From DASUPK01 sp963695805 (GTDB taxonomy: Bacteria > Actinomycetota > Thermoleophilia > Solirubrobacterales > 70-9), in the NCBI GenBank assembly GCA_963695805.1, contig CAVOHV010000011.1:55769-119768 (forward strand): a stretch of DNA of 64,000 nt. Reading direction: 5' to 3'. A program made the position numbers and the translations under genes. Every line of letters starts with the position of its first letter. Position 1 is the first letter of the stretch. The notes beneath the pieces were generated by a model. It had not been told where the DNA came from, ran no database searches, and saw only the letters and a list, made by a program, of their open reading frames with translations. Positions 24,126 to 33,687 of this stretch are shown piece after piece.

Positions 24126-27122
24126 GTGACGCCTCAGCCGAGCGCTCGGAAGGGCGTGGAGCGAAGGTTCGAGGCCGTCATCTTCGACTGGGACGGCACG
24201 GCTGTCCCCGATCGCAGTGCCGACGCCTCGCGACTGCGCTCCCTGGTGGAGGCGCTCTGCGCCGAGGGGATGGAGATCGCCTTGGTGAGCGGCACTGGTG
24301 TGGAGAACGTCGATGGGCAGCTCGGCGCGCGGCCGGGGGGCCCTGGGCGGCTGCACCTCCTCCTCAATAGGGGCTCGGAGGTGTTCACGGTCGGGCGCCG
24401 AGGCCCGGAGCTGGCGCACCGGCGAGTCGCAAGTCGGCGAGAGGAGGCGCAATTGAATCGCGCCGCGGAGCTAGCGGTCGAGGACCTCACGCGTGCCGGG
24501 TTGGATGCCGAGGTCGTCTCGCGGCGCCTCAACCGCCGCAAGCTCGATCTGATCCCCGTCGCTGAGTGGGCCAACCCGCCGAAGGCGCGGATCGCGAGGC
24601 TGCTCGACGCCGTGGGGGAGAGGTTGGCGGCAGCCGGGATAGGGGGCCTGGCTGAGACGATCGAGCTGGCGGAGGGCGCGGCCGGGAGGGCCGGGCTGGC
24701 GGATGCGCGGGTGACGAGCGACGCGAAGCATGTCGAGATCGGGCTCACGGACAAGTCGGACTCGGCGCGCTGGATGCTCCGGGATCTGTGGGAACGCGGA
24801 ATCGGGCCAGGCCAGGTGCTGATCGGGGGAGATGAGTTCGGACTGCTGGGCGGCGCCACCGGCAGCGACGCGAAGCTGCTGGTGCCGGAGGCCGATCGCG
24901 CGACCGCCATTTCGGTCGGCGTCGAGCCGGGCGGAGTTCCGGCGCCGGTCATCGCGCTCGGCGGCGGCCCCGAGAGATTCCTTGAGGTGCTGGACGATCA
25001 GCTCGCGCGTCGACGCCGTCGGGATCCCCCGGAACTCGACGGGGATCCCGCCTGGACGCTGCAGGTGGATGGGTTCGATCCCAAGCTCGAGCGCGCCCAC
25101 GAATCGCTGTTCACCCTCGCCGACGGCCGCCTTGGGACCCGGGGGACCCCCCTGGGGGAGCACGCTGATGCCGCACCCCTGGTGGTTGCGGCGGGGGTCT
25201 ACCGCGGCACCGGGGCCGAGACCGAGCTCCGCCCTGGGCCGGGATGGAACCAGCTTCCCTTTCATATCGACGCGAGACGGTCGATCCGCCGCTCGCTGGA
25301 CCTGCATGGCGGCCTCATGGAGCAGGAGATAGGGACTCGCGACGGGACCGTCCGAGCGATCCTCTTTTCGTCGCTTGCCCGGCCCGCGGACGTCGCACTG
25401 AGATGCAGTGGCCCTGCTCAGACGATCGCGGACGGTGACCGGCTGCGAGCCCCGGCCGCGACCGAGGAGGAGACCGTCGAGCAGGGCGTCGAGGGAGACA
25501 AGCACTGGATGTGCGCGGCGGACCAGGCGGGCAGCTTGTGCGCTGCGGCGGTGGAGAGGGTTGCCGATGCGGGTCGTTTGGATCGGTTCGCCAGCTACCG
25601 CGCGGGCCCCGACGCCGCCGAGGTACAGGCCGCGGCTGTGAAGGCGGTCGGCATGACCGCCGAAGGGGGTTTCGAGAAGCTCCTGATCGAGCACCGGGAA
25701 GCCTGGGCGGGTCGCTGGAGGGAGGCGGACATCGAGATCGACGGCGACCCGCACCTGCAGCACGCGGTCCGCGTTTGCCTGTTCCACCTGATGGCGTCCG
25801 CAGCAGATGCCGGTGAGGCCGCGATCGGGGCGCGCAGCCTCAGCGGACCCGCCTATCGCGGCCACGTCTTCTGGGACACCGACGTCTTCGTCCTGCCCTT
25901 CCTCGCCGCAACGCATCCCGCCGCCGCGCGCGCGGTGCTCGAGTACCGGGCTCGGCGCCTCCCGGCCGCGCTCGATGCTGCTCGTAAGGCCGGCAGAGCC
26001 GGCGCGAGGTTCCCCTGGGAGTCCGCGGCCACGGGAGGCGATGTCACGCCAGGCGCCGCGGTCGACCGGGCCGGCCGACGGGTTGAGATTCGCACCGGGC
26101 TCCTCGAAGAGCACATCGTGGCTGACGTGGCATGGGCAGTCGGCTGCTACGTGGATTGGACTGGCGATGACGGATTCCTGGAGACCTCGGGGGCACCTCT
26201 CTTGATCGAAACCGCGCGCTATTGGGCCGCCCGTATCGAGCTCGATCCTGAGGGCCGCGGGCACATCAGGCGGGTCATCGGCCCCGACGAGTACCACGTG
26301 GCGGTCGACGACAACACCTATACCAACGTGATGGCGCGCTGGAACCTCCGGCGGGCGGCCAGCCTCGCTCCGAGGCAACGAGCGGGGATCGACACCGAGG
26401 AGCGCCGCGCCTGGCTCGCCGCGGCCGACGCGCTCGTGGATGGCTTTGACCCTGCCACCGGCCTCTACGAGCAGTTCGCGGGCTTCAATGCTCTCGAGCC
26501 AATCCTGATCTCAGAGCTCGCGCCGAGGCGCCCGGTGTCGGCGGACCTTCTGCTGGGGCCCGAACGGGTCGGCACCTCCCAGGTGGTCAAGCAGGCCGAT
26601 GTCCTGATGCTCCACCACCTGGTTCCGGATGAGGTCGCTCCCGACTCGCTCGCTGCCAACCTGAGCTTCTACGAGCCGCGCACGGCGCACGCCAGCTCGC
26701 TGTCGCCGGGGGTGCACGCCTCGCTGATGGCGCGCTGCGGTCGAATGGATGAGGCCCTCGATTGGCTCCGGCTGACCGCGCGAATCGATCTCGACGACCT
26801 CTCCGAGGCGACCGCCGGTGGCGTCCACCTCGGCGCGATGGGAACCGTCTGGCAGGCGATCGCCTGGGGCTTTGCGGGGCTCCGCGTGGATGGTGGCTCG
26901 CTTCGCCTCGACCCCCGCCTTCCCGAGCAGTGGGAGGCACTTCGTTTGCGCCTGCGCTTCCGTGGAGCCAACCTCAAGCTGGTGGTTGAAGCCGGCGAAG
27001 CGAGGCTGACGAGCGATCGGCCGATCATGGTCCTCCGCGGGGCGGAGGCCGAGCCGGCCAGGATCGGCGCGGGCACGACCCGCTGGCAGTTGCCGGAGGA
27101 CATCGGGGTGACGGGACGATGA
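24126..27122 (+). CDS. HAD phosphatase-like domain fused to GH65 phosphorylase/hydrolase
   Basis: 998 residues from a GTG two bases after the previous stop. Residues about 15-295 form a HAD domain with FDWDGTAVPD (Asp21, Asp23) and a late acidic motif GGDEFGLLGG. Residues about 320-985 are a glycoside hydrolase 65 module with the N-terminal beta part, HVFWDTDVFVLPFL, and the general-acid Glu in VIGPDEYH near residue 720. GH65 enzymes cleave or phosphorolyse maltose, trehalose or kojibiose. The arrangement recalls mycobacterial OtsB1 (Rv2006), a DosR member, so trehalose or maltose phosphate turnover is likely. It is translationally linked to the next Usp gene. Confidence 0.87.
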   Translation: MTPQPSARKGVERRFEAVIFDWDGTAVPDRSADASRLRSLVEALCAEGMEIALVSGTGVENVDGQLGARPGGPGRLHLLLNRGSEVFTVGRRGPELAHRRVASRREEAQLNRAAELAVEDLTRAGLDAEVVSRRLNRRKLDLIPVAEWANPPKARIARLLDAVGERLAAAGIGGLAETIELAEGAAGRAGLADARVTSDAKHVEIGLTDKSDSARWMLRDLWERGIGPGQVLIGGDEFGLLGGATGSDAKLLVPEADRATAISVGVEPGGVPAPVIALGGGPERFLEVLDDQLARRRRRDPPELDGDPAWTLQVDGFDPKLERAHESLFTLADGRLGTRGTPLGEHADAAPLVVAAGVYRGTGAETELRPGPGWNQLPFHIDARRSIRRSLDLHGGLMEQEIGTRDGTVRAILFSSLARPADVALRCSGPAQTIADGDRLRAPAATEEETVEQGVEGDKHWMCAADQAGSLCAAAVERVADAGRLDRFASYRAGPDAAEVQAAAVKAVGMTAEGGFEKLLIEHREAWAGRWREADIEIDGDPHLQHAVRVCLFHLMASAADAGEAAIGARSLSGPAYRGHVFWDTDVFVLPFLAATHPAAARAVLEYRARRLPAALDAARKAGRAGARFPWESAATGGDVTPGAAVDRAGRRVEIRTGLLEEHIVADVAWAVGCYVDWTGDDGFLETSGAPLLIETARYWAARIELDPEGRGHIRRVIGPDEYHVAVDDNTYTNVMARWNLRRAASLAPRQRAGIDTEERRAWLAAADALVDGFDPATGLYEQFAGFNALEPILISELAPRRPVSADLLLGPERVGTSQVVKQADVLMLHHLVPDEVAPDSLAANLSFYEPRTAHASSLSPGVHASLMARCGRMDEALDWLRLTARIDLDDLSEATAGGVHLGAMGTVWQAIAWGFAGLRVDGGSLRLDPRLPEQWEALRLRLRFRGANLKLVVEAGEARLTSDRPIMVLRGAEAEPARIGAGTTRWQLPEDIGVTGR

Positions 27123-27883
27123 GCATCGTCGTCGCGGCTCTTGACAACAGCGCGGCCGCCGAACCCGTGGTGGCGACCGCGATCAGGCTCGCGGAGCTCT
27201 ACTCGGCCGAGACTCGAGCCCTCCACGTCCGAGAGGACGGGAGCGAGGCAGCGATGGCCGCGGCTCGGACGGCGGACCTCGAACTCGAGAGCGTCAGCGG
27301 CCCAACCGTCGAGCGGCTGATCGCCGCCGCCAGTGAGCCTGCCGTGCGGACCATCGTGGTTGGGGCGCGCGGCCTTCCAGGCGGCAGGAGGCCGGCCGGG
27401 AGGACCGCCCTCGCGCTGATCACCTCGATTGGCAAGCCCGTCGTGGTCGTCCCGCCCGATGTCTCCCGGCCCGAGCGGATCGAGAGCGTCCTCGTTCCTC
27501 TGGACGGCAGCCGGGCGAGCGCGGCCGCCCTGGCCGGGACGATCAGCCTGGCACGCGAGTCGGGGCTCGAAGTCGTCGTCCTGCACGTGCGTGAGGAAGA
27601 GCGGCTGCCGCGCTTTGCCGACCACCTCCAGCATGAAGCGAGGGTCTGGGCGGAGGAGTTCATTGCCCGCAACTGCCCTCTGCCTCCGGAGGAGGTACGG
27701 CTTGAGCTCCGCGTCGGCAACCCGGATGAACTCCTCGTTCAGGTGGCGCTCGAAACGGAAGCTGACCTGATCGCGATGGGTTGGAGCCAGGATCTCGACG
27801 CCGGGCACGCGGCGGTCGTCCGTGAGGCCCTGACGCGCTCTCCAGTCCCGATCTTCCTTCTGCCCGTGGAGCCCACTACCTGA
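27119..27883 (+). CDS. Universal stress protein, divergent tandem two-domain
   Basis: 254 residues starting in an ATGA overlap with the GH65 gene. Two Usp folds are visible (SIVVAALDNSAAAEPVVATA and ESVLVPLDGSRASAAALAGT). The first loop reads VVGARGLPGGRRPAGRTAL and the second MGWSQDLDAGHAAVVREAL. The second lacks the glycine-rich ATP pattern, so it may not bind ATP. It is operon-linked to sugar enzymes rather than to another Usp. Confidence 0.85.
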   Translation: MSIVVAALDNSAAAEPVVATAIRLAELYSAETRALHVREDGSEAAMAAARTADLELESVSGPTVERLIAAASEPAVRTIVVGARGLPGGRRPAGRTALALITSIGKPVVVVPPDVSRPERIESVLVPLDGSRASAAALAGTISLARESGLEVVVLHVREEERLPRFADHLQHEARVWAEEFIARNCPLPPEEVRLELRVGNPDELLVQVALETEADLIAMGWSQDLDAGHAAVVREALTRSPVPIFLLPVEPTT

Positions 27884-27918
27884 AGCAGCCTGCCCGGGAC
27901 TCTCTCGCGCGAGCAAAG

Positions 27919-27961
27919 ATCGGTGCCCGCTACGTATTCAGGATGAGTGTCGACTACTGAT
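27919..27961 (+). promoter_or_regulatory. Paired island palindromes without a recognised gene
   Basis: Copies lie at 27919-27937 (ATCGGTGCCCGCTACGTAT, 13 of 19 matches) and 27943-27961 (ATGAGTGTCGACTACTGAT), 24 bp apart. A weak -10 (CATGGT at 27983) lies 31 bp from the second. Downstream there is only about 65 bp before the 3' end of the convergent gene. No protein of known type is encoded there; a small RNA is possible. Confidence 0.5.
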
Positions 27962-28052
27962 GCTCAGGCGTTGCCAAGAGTCCATGGTGGTGCGCAAGAA
28001 GGGCTGCCAAACGGATTTCAGAAATGAAATTACGCGGCAGCTCTTCTGTTGC

Positions 28053-29417
28053 CTAATGGGGAACCCGGCGTGGGGGACTTCCGAGAGGCGCGCCGAGGTG
28101 CGCCAAGAACCAATGCGAGGCAAGGTCCGCCACGCGTTCCAGAGCACCGGGCTCCTCGAAGAGGTGGGTGGCGCCCGGGACCACGGCGAGCTCATGCTGG
28201 CAGCGAAGGAGCTTCGCCGCGTCCTCGTTCAGCTGGAGGACCTGCCAGTCCGCGCCGCCCACGATCAGCAGGGTCGGCGCGCGGACATCGGCAAGCATCG
28301 ACGCGGCCAAATCGGGCCGCCCCCCTCGGGAGACCACCGCGCCGATGCCGCTGCCGAGCTCGGCGGCGGCGCATAGCGCGGCGGCGGCGCCCGTCGAGGC
28401 GCCGAAGTACCCGAGGGGAAGCTCCTCGATGCCCGGCTCGCGCCCGGCCCAGCGAGTGACCGCGACGAGGCGCGCAGCGAGCAACTCGATGTCGAAGACC
28501 TTGTCGCGGTTGGCCGCCTCCTCGTCGCTGAGAAGGTCGAATAGCAGCGTCGCGAGTCCCCTCTCGTTCAGGGACGCGGCGACCTCGTGGTTCCGGGGGC
28601 TGAGCCTGCTCGAGCCGCTGCCATGAGCGAAGATCACCAGGCCGCGGGCGTCCTCCGGAAGCCACAGGTCACCGTTCAGGGCTACCCCCGGCTCGACCTC
28701 GATCTCGGCTGCGCCCTTGAAGGGAGGCGGATCCGACGCCGCTGGCGAGCCGGCCGCACTCAACGCCGGTTCGCGTGCACGAGAGAGCAGGTCAATCACC
28801 GCTTGATCGTCGAGCTGCCCGAAATCGACATAGAACCGGCCGACGCCATGGAAGCCGTGCGGTTGCTCGAGGCAGACCACCTCGTCGAACTCCCCGGCCA
28901 GGCGAACTTCGGTGCCGGGTGGGGCGACCGGGACGGCGAGAATCACGCGGGCCGCTCCGCGGGCTCGGAGCACCCGTCCTGCGGCAACGGCGCTTCCACC
29001 TGTGGCGATTCCATCGTCCACGACGATCACGGTTCGCCCCTCCACGGGCAGGGCCTCGCGCTCGCCGCGGTAGATGCGGGCCCGTCGCTCGAGCTCCTTG
29101 GTCTCGCGGGCGACGATCTCCATCAGCTCCTCATTACTCATCCCGATCAACTCGACATCCTCATGGCGGATCACCCCGACTCCGTTTTCGGAAATCGCAC
29201 CGATCCCGTACTCGGGCTGAAACGGTGCTCCGAGCTTGCGGACGAGGACGATGTCAAGGGGGGCATCGAGTGCGGCCGCAACCTCGTAGCCGACCGGAAC
29301 GCCGCCCCGAGGAAGCGCCAGCACCACCGGGTCGTCTGCCCGAAAGCGCTCAAGTGCTTCGCCCAGCTTCCGGCCGGCGTCCATACGGTCCGCGAAGAGG
29401 GCCAATCGATCGGCCAT
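28053..29417 (-). CDS. Phosphoribosyltransferase fused to dienelactone-hydrolase-like domain
   Basis: 454 residues. Residues about 1-215 are a type I phosphoribosyltransferase with LALPRGGVPVGYEVA and the PRPP loop VIVVDDGIATGGSA. Residues about 235-445 are an alpha/beta hydrolase of dienelactone type with IFAHGSGSSRLSPRN, nucleophile-region GYFGASTGAAAAL, IVGGADWQV and His in PGATHLFEEPG. This fusion is the same as Rv0571c of the DosR regulon (from memory). Substrates are unknown. The ATG is leaderless, with TAGGTT 9 bp upstream, and shares a bidirectional operator pair with the Zn protein gene. A frameshifted paralogue lies at 37167. Confidence 0.9.
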   Translation of the reverse strand: MADRLALFADRMDAGRKLGEALERFRADDPVVLALPRGGVPVGYEVAAALDAPLDIVLVRKLGAPFQPEYGIGAISENGVGVIRHEDVELIGMSNEELMEIVARETKELERRARIYRGEREALPVEGRTVIVVDDGIATGGSAVAAGRVLRARGAARVILAVPVAPPGTEVRLAGEFDEVVCLEQPHGFHGVGRFYVDFGQLDDQAVIDLLSRAREPALSAAGSPAASDPPPFKGAAEIEVEPGVALNGDLWLPEDARGLVIFAHGSGSSRLSPRNHEVAASLNERGLATLLFDLLSDEEAANRDKVFDIELLAARLVAVTRWAGREPGIEELPLGYFGASTGAAAALCAAAELGSGIGAVVSRGGRPDLAASMLADVRAPTLLIVGGADWQVLQLNEDAAKLLRCQHELAVVPGATHLFEEPGALERVADLASHWFLAHLGAPLGSPPRRVPH

Positions 29418-29425
29418 TGCGGCCG

Positions 29426-29521
29426 AACCTAGGATCCGCGGAGGGTCGGCACATCGGTGTTCGACTCGGCCCCGGGTCCGGGTCCACTACGGATATCCGG
29501 GTGCCTACCGGCGACTAGGGT
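29426..29521. promoter_or_regulatory. Bidirectional promoter with paired island palindromes
   Basis: Copies lie at 29453-29471 (ATCGGTGTTCGACTCGGCC) and 29476-29494 (GTCCGGGTCCACTACGGAT), 23 bp apart. Leftward TAGGTT (start 29431) lies 31 bp from the first centre. Rightward TAGGGT (29516) lies 31 bp from the second. The symmetry is exact. Confidence 0.78.
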
Positions 29522-29551
29522 GGCCGCAGGAGCAAGGCAAGGAGGTTCGTA

Positions 29552-29785
29552 ATGGCGACATGCGAGGTTTGCGGCAACGACTACGACAAGTCCTTTGAGC
29601 TGCTGACCGGCGACGGACGACACGTGTTTGACAGCTTCGAGTGCGCGATCCATGCTCTCGCGCCTTCCTGCGGGCAGTGCGGATGCAGGATCGTCGGCCA
29701 CGGCGTGGAGGCCGGCGACAGCTTCTACTGCGGGGCGCACTGCGCGCACGAGGCCGGGGTTACAGCGGCGCAGGACAGGGCGTAG
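29552..29785 (+). CDS. Small cysteine-rich metal-binding protein
   Basis: 77 residues with CEVCGNDYDKSFEL, then HVFDSFECAIHALAPSCGQC, then GCRIVGHGVEAG and FYCGAHCAHEAG. The nine Cys and several His suggest two zinc- or iron-binding knuckles, as in the short 'prokaryotic metallothionein-like' proteins of actinobacteria. It follows AAGGAGG. Function may be metal storage or redox sensing; unproven. It is driven by the operator pair shared with the PRT-hydrolase gene. Confidence 0.8.
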   Translation: MATCEVCGNDYDKSFELLTGDGRHVFDSFECAIHALAPSCGQCGCRIVGHGVEAGDSFYCGAHCAHEAGVTAAQDRA

Positions 29786-29793
29786 CTCCGCGG

Positions 29794-29862
29794 TTACGTA
29801 GTCGGCACGGACGACGATCGGTGGCTGGCGCTGATGGTGGGCGCTGGAGTCCGAAATAAGGT
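29794..29862 (+). promoter_or_regulatory. Promoter of zinc-ribbon/EreA-like operon with paired palindromes
   Basis: Copies lie at 29794-29812 (TTACGTAGTCGGCACGGAC) and 29817-29835 (ATCGGTGGCTGGCGCTGAT), 23 bp apart. TAAGGT (29857-29862) lies 31 bp from the proximal centre. Confidence 0.75.
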
Positions 29863-29901
29863 CGCCCGCGGGCCGTTTCGAAGACCGGAGGAGTGTGACC
29901 G

Positions 29902-30066
29902 ATGTTGAGTACCTGTCTCGACTGCAAGTCAAAGCACTTCAGCGCCGGGGGACCACCCAGGGCATGTACCGCTTGCGGGAGCCGCAGGCTGGCGGTGATC
30001 TCCGCCGCGGGCCTTCTGCGAATCCGGGCCGACAAGTGGGCTCCCCGCGCCGGCGCCAAGGGTTGA
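29902..30066 (+). CDS. Small zinc-ribbon protein, 54 residues
   Basis: The frame reads MLSTCLDCKSKHFSAGG, then RACTACGSRRLAVISAAGLL, ending KWAPRAGAKG. The two CxxC pairs 18 residues apart form a rubredoxin-like zinc ribbon. GGAGGAGTG precedes the ATG with good spacing. It overlaps the less credible 5' extension of the next gene in another frame and ends 5 bp before that gene's ATG. It is the first gene downstream of the 29857 promoter. Confidence 0.65.
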   Translation: MLSTCLDCKSKHFSAGGPPRACTACGSRRLAVISAAGLLRIRADKWAPRAGAKG

Positions 30067-30071
30067 GTGCG

Positions 30072-31424
<1,353 letters not shown>

Positions 31425-31456
31425 CTCGCCGGCTGACGCCGTCGTTCGATCGATCT

Positions 31457-31849
31457 CTAGACGTCCAGGACGACGTGGCCTTTCCAGAGGCCTGCGCTCG
31501 GCGCCATCTCCAAGCGGTGATAGGTAACGCCCTTGACGAGGCTCTGAGGCTCGGAGCGGTGGCCGGCGACCAGGGCACTGACGACGGTGCCGGAGAGCTC
31601 CGCCTCCACGACGCGCTCCGGGATGAAGCCGTCGGTTTCGACCAGATAGGCCAGTTCGCCGAGCCAGGCAGCAAGCAACGCGGGGTAGTCGCCCGCCGTG
31701 GCGCGCACCCGGACCTCCGCCTCCTCGTGGCGCGGTGCGTCGCTAAAGAGGTCTCCGAAGGCGGTGGCTGCCTCCGTCAGCAGATCGGTGGGCGACTCCG
31801 CCTCGATCTCGAGCTCGGCCTCTGAGGTGTGCTCAACCCAGCGGTACAA
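31457..31849 (-). CDS. Archease, RtcB activator
   Basis: 130 residues with MYRWVEHTSEAELEIEAES at the N-terminus, LLTEAATAFGDLF, LLAAWLGELAYLVETDGF, VKGVTYHRLEM and the C-terminal HVVLDV. These match the archease fold, with metal-binding acids in HTSEAEL, ETDGF and the C-terminal Asp. Archease speeds RtcB guanylylation and widens its nucleotide use. RtcB itself lies at 16855; both have the island operator. Starts at TTG. TATAAC lies 40 bp upstream. Confidence 0.9.
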   Translation of the reverse strand: MYRWVEHTSEAELEIEAESPTDLLTEAATAFGDLFSDAPRHEEAEVRVRATAGDYPALLAAWLGELAYLVETDGFIPERVVEAELSGTVVSALVAGHRSEPQSLVKGVTYHRLEMAPSAGLWKGHVVLDV

Positions 31850-31888
31850 GAGCGATCCGAGCCGACCCTATCGCTGCCGGCATCGCCG

Positions 31889-31933
31889 GTTATAGCGGGG
31901 CAGCCCTAGTCCAGATCCGGGTCCAGCACGGAT
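31889..31933. promoter_or_regulatory. Archease/DUF1918 divergent promoter with island palindrome
   Basis: A single clear copy at 31915-31933 (ATCCGGGTCCAGCACGGAT). Leftward TATAAC (31894-31889) lies 30 bp from its centre. Rightward only a weak nAnnnT hexamer (GACCAT, 31955) fits at 31 bp. No convincing second copy was found. Confidence 0.65.
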
Positions 31934-31992
31934 GCAGGCCAACCGAGCCGGCACGACCATTGGTTGCCCGCAAGCGAGAAGGAGAAATCCAG

Positions 31993-32223
31993 ATGGCCGC
32001 CAGCAATTCACCGCTCCACGCGCAACCAGGGGACCGCTTGGTCATTCGCGGGCACCACCAGGGCGAGGCGCAGCGGGACGCGGAGGTCGTGAAGGCCCTC
32101 GGGGCGGGCGGAGGACCTCCCTACCTGGTGCGCTGGGAGGACGGCCACGAGAGCGAGATCTTCCCCGGCTCAGACGTCTTCATTGAGCACTTTGCGAAGT
32201 CGAAGAAGACGAAGAAAAGCTAG
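31993..32223 (+). CDS. DUF1918-domain protein
   Basis: 76 residues with HAQPGDRLVIRGHHQGEAQR, then GGGPPYLVRWEDGHESEIFP and GSDVFIEHF, the compact beta-barrel pattern of DUF1918. The basic Lys/Ser tail is unstructured. AGAAGGAG precedes the chosen ATG; an in-frame start 11 codons earlier is less likely. Rv0569, a DosR member, belongs to this family. It leads an operon with nadA, the DUF2267 and baeRF genes, and possibly the downstream Usp. Confidence 0.87.
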   Translation: MAASNSPLHAQPGDRLVIRGHHQGEAQRDAEVVKALGAGGGPPYLVRWEDGHESEIFPGSDVFIEHFAKSKKTKKS

Positions 32224-32234
32224 GCCCGGCTTCT

Positions 32235-33245
32235 ATGCGGGAAGTCCCAACAATCGAGGAGCCCGTCTCAGTCCTCGATCTGTCCGAGGAGGAAGTCGAG
32301 TCGCTGACGCAGGAGGTCAAAGCGCTCGCCGCCGAGCGCAACGCCGTCATCCTGGCCCACAACTACCAGGTGCCCGAGATCCAGGACCTTGCGGACATCG
32401 TTGGGGACTCGCTCGGGCTCTCACGTGAGGCGGCCGCCGCCGACGCCGAGATGATCGTCTTCTGCGGCGTCCACTTCATGGCGGAGACGGCGTCGATTCT
32501 CGCTCCGGATAAGACCGTCCTGATCCCGGACCTCGAGGCGGGCTGCTCGCTCTCGGACTCGATTACCGCCAACGAGCTGCGCAACTGGAAGCAGCGCTTC
32601 CCCGAGGCCGTGGTGGTCATGTACGTCAACACCTCCGCGGAGGTCAAGGCCCAGACCGACTACTGCTGCACCTCGGCGAATGCGGTCAAGGTCGTGGAGC
32701 ACGTCCGGCGCGAGCACGGCGACGACGTCGAGATCCTCTTCGGGCCCGATATGTGGCTGGGCTCATACGTCGAGCGGGTCACCGGCCGGCGGATGAACGT
32801 CTGGCCGGGCGAGTGCCACGTACATGCGGGAATCAGGCCGGAGGACGTCAACCGCACGCGCGCGGAGCTCCCGGATGCCGAGTTTCTGATCCACCCCGAA
32901 TGCGGCTGCGCGACCGAGTACATGGACTCCGTCGCAGCCGGAGACCTCGAGGAGGGGGGCGTCCACATCTTCTCCACCTCGGGAATGCTGAATCACGTCC
33001 GCGAACACCAGGAGGGCGAGTTCATCGTCGCCACCGAGACGGGAATGCTCCACCCGATGCACAAGGCCGCCCCGCGGGCGCGGCTGACGGCCGCCAATCC
33101 GAAGGCAGTCTGCAAGTACATGAAGATGATCACCCTGCCGAAGCTGCGCGACGCGCTTCGAGACGGGAAGTTCGAGGTCAAGGTTCCCGAGGAGATCGCG
33201 GAGCGGGCCAGGCTGCCGATCGAGCGCATGGTGGCGATCGGCTGA
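32235..33245 (+). CDS. nadA: Quinolinate synthase NadA
   Basis: 336 residues. It has VILAHNYQVPEIQDLADIVG, then FCGVHFMAETASIL, PDLEAGCSLSDSI, YVNTSAEVKAQTDYCCTSAN, HPECGCATEYMDSVAAG and STSGMLNHVRE. NadA condenses iminoaspartate with dihydroxyacetone phosphate to quinolinate using a 4Fe-4S cluster. The Cys in FCGVHF, CCTSAN and PECGC are the expected ligands. It lies in the operon of DUF1918 and baeRF, without nadB or nadC nearby. NAD supply may be tied to the dormancy programme. Confidence 0.95.
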   Translation: MREVPTIEEPVSVLDLSEEEVESLTQEVKALAAERNAVILAHNYQVPEIQDLADIVGDSLGLSREAAAADAEMIVFCGVHFMAETASILAPDKTVLIPDLEAGCSLSDSITANELRNWKQRFPEAVVVMYVNTSAEVKAQTDYCCTSANAVKVVEHVRREHGDDVEILFGPDMWLGSYVERVTGRRMNVWPGECHVHAGIRPEDVNRTRAELPDAEFLIHPECGCATEYMDSVAAGDLEEGGVHIFSTSGMLNHVREHQEGEFIVATETGMLHPMHKAAPRARLTAANPKAVCKYMKMITLPKLRDALRDGKFEVKVPEEIAERARLPIERMVAIG

Positions 33246-33264
33246 GCGAGGAAAGGACGAGGAG

Positions 33265-33687
33265 ATGACCGACGTCGACATCATCGATCGCAGCGTCGAG
33301 AAGACGCACGTCTGGCTCAACGAGCTCGCGGACGAGCTCGGGACCGACGATCGCCAGTTGGCCTACCGGGTGCTTCGCGCGTACCTGCACGCGGTCCGGG
33401 ACCGGTTGATGGTCAACGAGGCGGCGCAGCTTGCGGCGCAGCTGCCCGAGTTGATCCGGGGTATCTACTACGAGGACTGGGTTCCGGCCAGAACGCCGCT
33501 CAAGTACCGCACCGTGGACGAGTTCCTCGACCGGGTGGCGGACGAGGCGCAACTCGCGGGCGAGACCGATGCTTCGTACGCCTGCTCGGCCGCGGCGCGC
33601 GTGATGCGCCGGCACGTCTCCGCTGGTGAGATCGAGGACGTGGTTGCTGTCTTCCCCGAGGAGATGCGGCCCGTCCTCGCCGGATGA
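33265..33687 (+). CDS. DUF2267-domain protein
   Basis: 140 residues with WLNELADELGTDDRQLAYRV, then LRAYLHAVRDRLMVNEAAQL, AQLPELIRGIYYEDW and DEFLDRVADEAQL. This is the all-helical DUF2267 pattern, usually seen once or twice per protein. Function is unknown; members are common next to stress and CBS-domain genes. Preceded by AGGAAAGGACGAGG. It overlaps the next gene by ATGA. Confidence 0.86.
   Translation: MTDVDIIDRSVEKTHVWLNELADELGTDDRQLAYRVLRAYLHAVRDRLMVNEAAQLAAQLPELIRGIYYEDWVPARTPLKYRTVDEFLDRVADEAQLAGETDASYACSAAARVMRRHVSAGEIEDVVAVFPEEMRPVLAG

Noticed and set aside
29895..30071. 59-residue N-terminal extension of the EreA-like protein
   Set aside because: The extension has no family similarity and overlaps, in another frame, a zinc-ribbon gene with a good ribosome site. 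The ATG at 30072 fits the family start.
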